Shown: positions 61,011-64,000 of the stretch, one piece after another | Layout of the letters: every line of letters begins with the position of its first letter | Position numbering within the stretch: position 1 is the stretch's first letter | Assembly: GCA_002633025.1 (NCBI GenBank) | Contig: NMRB01000340.1 | Span: 12,521 to 76,520, forward strand | Source of the DNA: Notospermus geniculatus | Lineage: Eukaryota > Nemertea > Pilidiophora > Heteronemertea > Lineidae | Reading direction: 5' to 3' | DNA length: 64,000 nucleotides | Position numbers and translations under genes: made by a program | The notes under the pieces: model-generated | The model's input: only the letters and a program-made list of their open reading frames with translations | Database searches by the model: none | What the model was told of the DNA's origin: nothing

Positions 61011-61986
61011 TTGATATGACTCTTTTGAATCTGTATTTTATGAAGTATTGCCTGGTATTCCTTCATTACTGTGTAAATTTTTTGAATGTTTGAGAACATT
61101 ATCTTATCTTCATGCAAAGAAACACTGATCAGTGATTGAAATTGTGTTTTTTGACTTCATTGTTGCATATTTAAGAAAGTGTGACATCAAAAGAGATTGG
61201 ACACTCTTGAATAGCCGATGCAAAAAACTGTGTTATGATAGTGCCGAAAATTACCAATTGCACACGTGAAATTGAAATCGTAAACTGTGGTGAAAAACTG
61301 CATTTACCTCAAAACAAGTCAAGTTAGTGAACATATTGAAAGCGACACCAAGAACATCATGGTTAAATCTGCTGTTACTTCACTTAAAAAATAGAATAAA
61401 ACCACGGCAATCGAGAGTAAAATCTGCATGGGGCATTGTTACAAATAGTTTTGTAAAAACATTGCAGTTTGTAAAAGGTTCACGTTTTATAAAACCTGTT
61501 GTTGCTTTTTATTAAATGAAATGGTCCATGGACCATGTGCTCACCGGGTTGGACATAATAGTCTAATGACAGAGGGAGGTACATATCAGTGTTATGAGCA
61601 ATCTTACCAAGTTTCAGATCCACAGCCCCAGCGGTTACGAAACGTGCCCTGCTAACGGAACACGACGACGACGGACGACGACGGACGACGACGGACGACG
61701 GACGCCTCCCCATCGTAATAGCTCACCCCGGTGAGCTAAAAATGTGCATTTCATGGAAATGGTCGATGACTGTTTTACAATTCTCGTTATCCGGTACCTA
61801 TCGAAAATTTTATGAAAGTGGGTGTTCAGTTTTACACATCTAGGGGTACGATTTTACAATTCACGTGCAGTGACTTTACGAAATTCGGCGAAATACAATT
61901 TTTTTAATAAAAAAACAACAACGGGTTTTATAAAACGTGAACATTTTACCAACTGCAATGTTTTTACGAAATTATTTGTAACAGGC
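61011..61986. mobile_element. Fold-back repeat, copy 1, interrupted by another element
   Basis: The left part (61011-61513) is nearly identical to 63443-63946. A right arm at 61914-61986 (GGGTTTTATAAAACGTGAAC, TGTTTTTACGAAATTATTTG) is the complement of 61434-61508, so the repeat folds back on itself. It is split by the insertion at 61514-61740. No recognisable transposase frame is present. Confidence 0.75.
61514..61740 (+). mobile_element. Inserted short mobile element with terminal hairpin
   Basis: It starts AAATGAAATGGTCCATGGACC-like (palindrome GGTCCATGGACC), includes a GACGACG microsatellite (61670-61704) and ends in the hairpin AGCTCACC-CC-GGTGAGCT (61720-61737) followed by AAA. The layout of 5' palindrome, microsatellite and 3' hairpin ending in CTAA resembles non-autonomous Helitron-type elements (DINE/HINE). 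Those lack target duplications, and none is evident here. A truncated relative is at 1203-1300. A SINE is the alternative. Confidence 0.55.
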
Positions 61987-61993
61987 ATACCAT

Positions 61994-62280
61994 GGTGAAA
62001 GCTGCCATGACCCTACAACTGGTTTATGAACATAGAATGAAAGCTGCTATGAGAGTGAAATCTGCATGTGGCACACACCATGAAAACTGCCATGACTTCA
62101 AAACTGAGTTGTGAACATGGATGAAACCATGTTAAATGATACCATGACTTCAGCACTACATTATGAACATGACTGAAATCAAAAATAGATGTCTCTTGTC
62201 TATTTTTGCTGATAATCTCCATAGCGCACACAATGGTGAAAGCTGCCGTGACTTCACAAATGAGGTTGTGATAAACTGAC
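61994..62280 (+). repeat. Degenerate GAAAGCTGCCATGAC repeats
   Basis: Loose repeats such as GTGAAAGCTGCCATGAC, GAAAGCTGCTATGAG, GAAAACTGCCATGACTTC and GTGAAAGCTGCCGTGACTTC recur with ATGAACATG spacers. The units vary in length and are strongly eroded. Confidence 0.6.
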
Positions 62281-63442
62281 AAGTGGATAGGTTCCATCGC
62301 ACTGAAATCAATGCCAAATAGTTGGTAACAAAGTCTAAACTCCTAACTGCTAATTGATCACTAGAATAAAACTCGCAAGTACTACGATACTATCAGATGC
62401 ATAACTTTTTTCTGTCTCCAGCGGCACTAAACTTTCTATTCTCTCCAAAGAAGCTTGATCTGTATCATCAGGTACGATCATTTTTAGGAAACACTGGTAT
62501 TTCTCATGAAATGATGCATTCTAAAGGTTGCTATGGTGATACTGTTGATGATTAAATCAATAAAAGAGACATGTGTAACTCCCTTTTCTAATCAATTCAC
62601 ATTTTTCCAACTTATGCCTGGTGTATGTATAGCAAAGTAGCAAAGTCAGGTATCCTTTTGAAAGAAGAATCCGATGCTGGTAATCTGCCTAATCCTTAGC
62701 TCTATCTTCTGAACTCCAGTGCCAAGAAAGAGCAGTGAATGGACACAGCATCCCCCACCACACACCATACACACACTCTCTTAAGCGGGCAGCACACCAG
62801 GAGAGATGAGGGTGATATCGCGACAATCTTCTCACCAGCCACCACAGACTGGGTGATATTGGGCGATAATTGCTGGCGAGAAGATTCCACAGATCGCTGT
62901 CGGGCGCACACATGGCGTCAACAGAGATCTTGCTTGGTGGTGATCAGATCACCTGCAATATTGCCTGGCGCACCTGGCTGTACAAGTTTTGACCATCAGT
63001 GCTCCTAGGCCTAACAAGTGGCATCACCCAAATATCAAGACTCCAACTGGGACTAAAGGTGACTGTATTCATAACCGACTCATGGCTGGGACAAAGCAAG
63101 GAAGTCGAAGCCGAGCTGCTGCATACCATGCTATTGACAGTACATTTTTTGAAAGAAATGTACATCACTTTATATTCAGATTCTTGGTTACCATTGGTGG
63201 AATTTGTGGGGTGGTCAGTGAACTAACTTTCAGTGGGGACATAGGTTAACTTCTGCTCCAAGTACAAAGATGCTGACTAAAAAAATGGACGCAGGTTTTG
63301 GCTCTGTCTCTAGAGTGAACACAAAGCTTCGACTTCTTGTCTCCTTCATCTAACTTTTTTCACCAAAAGGGTTAGTAGTTTTTATGCGCCAGGGAGACTT
63401 TGTTTATCGATGCTCGGGATGATGTTGGTGAAAAAAGAACGT
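62281..63442. other. 3' flank, no supported gene
   Basis: No coding exon is supported. AATAAA at 62559-62564 followed by a GT-rich stretch near 62615 is a possible distal Runx poly(A) signal. Between about 62766 and 62890 short complementary pieces (AATCTTCTCACCAG / CTGGCGAGAAGATT) indicate a diverged fold-back element. Confidence 0.45.
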
Positions 63443-64000
63443 TTGATATGACTCTTTTGAATCTGTATTTTATGAAGTATTGCCTGGTATTCCTTCATTA
63501 CTGTGTAAATTTTTTGAATGTTTGAGAACATTATGTTATCTTCATGCAAAGAAACACTGATCGGTGATTGAAATTGTGTTTTTTTGACTTCATTGTTGCA
63601 TATTTAAAAAAGTGTGACATCAAAAGAGATTGGACACTCTTGAATAGCCGATGCAAAAAACTGTGTTATGATACTGCCGAAAATTACCAATCGTACACGT
63701 GAAATTGAAATCGTAAACTGTGGTGAAAAACTGCATTTACCTCAAAACAAGTCTAAGATAGTGAACATATTGAAAGCGACACCAAGAACATCATGGTTAA
63801 ATCTGCTGTTACTTCACTTACAAAATAGAATAAAACCACGGCAATCGAGAGTAAAATCTGCATGGGGCATTGTTACAAATAGTTTTGTAAAAACATTGCA
63901 GTTTGTAAAAGGTTCACGTTTTATAAAACCTGTTGTTGTTTTTATAAAAAAATGTGCATTTTATGGAAATGGTCGATGACTGTTTTACGATTCTCGTTAC
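63443..64000 (+). mobile_element. Fold-back repeat, copy 2, uninterrupted and running off the window
   Basis: It matches copy 1 from TTGATATGACTCTTTTGAAT onward with few changes. Where copy 1 carries the 227-base insertion, this copy reads straight through TTTTTATAAAAAAATGTG (63940-63955), so it preserves the empty site. It continues past the end of the window. Confidence 0.85.

Noticed and set aside
62739-63008. 89-codon open frame in the 3' flank
   Set aside because: It overlaps a diverged fold-back repeat and three other open frames; nothing supports coding.

Overview
The window is animal nuclear DNA. It has long spliced genes, canonical GT-AG introns up to about 24 kb, many short fold-back (MITE-like) repeats, minisatellites, and assembly gaps (one 307-base N run at 17023-17329 and single Ns at 1516, 18554 and 48208). 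Together with an invertebrate-style Runt domain and frequent short motifs such as ACATGT and TAGGCCTA, this suggests a marine non-vertebrate bilaterian. I cannot name the phylum or species from the sequence alone.

The main content is one Runx (Runt-domain) transcription factor gene on the + strand. It runs from a TATA-containing promoter near 19402 to a stop codon at 60440. I can place five coding exons: 19506-19869, 22093-22206 (or 22197), 45924-46136, 51181-51348 and 59539-60440. Every intron is phase 1. The joined reading frame is 587 codons including the stop, giving a protein of 586 residues (583 with the alternative donor). Exons 1 and 2 encode the whole DNA-binding Runt domain. The last exon ends in the Groucho/TLE-binding pentapeptide VWRPY. 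Introns are about 2.2, 23.7, 5.0 and 8.2 kb.

Upstream at 2216-4462, also on the + strand, is a second protein-coding gene of two visible exons. It encodes a mostly hydrophilic, probably disordered protein of about 636-641 residues with one short charged helix. I do not recognise the family. The 15 kb between the two genes holds no convincing gene. It contains fold-back elements, two satellites, a cluster of CRE-like sites, a perfect 31-bp hairpin and the N gap. Two or three minus-strand exon-like stretches there are only weakly supported.

The Runx introns and the 3' flank are populated by repeats: a 45-bp minisatellite, several fold-back MITEs (some with TTAA ends), a 329-bp tandem duplication just before the last exon, a 222-bp direct duplication ending at a single N, and a roughly 500-bp repeat after the gene. 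One copy of that last repeat has been interrupted by another mobile element while the other keeps the empty site. I found no rRNA gene, intact tRNA gene, CRISPR array or intact transposase or reverse transcriptase.
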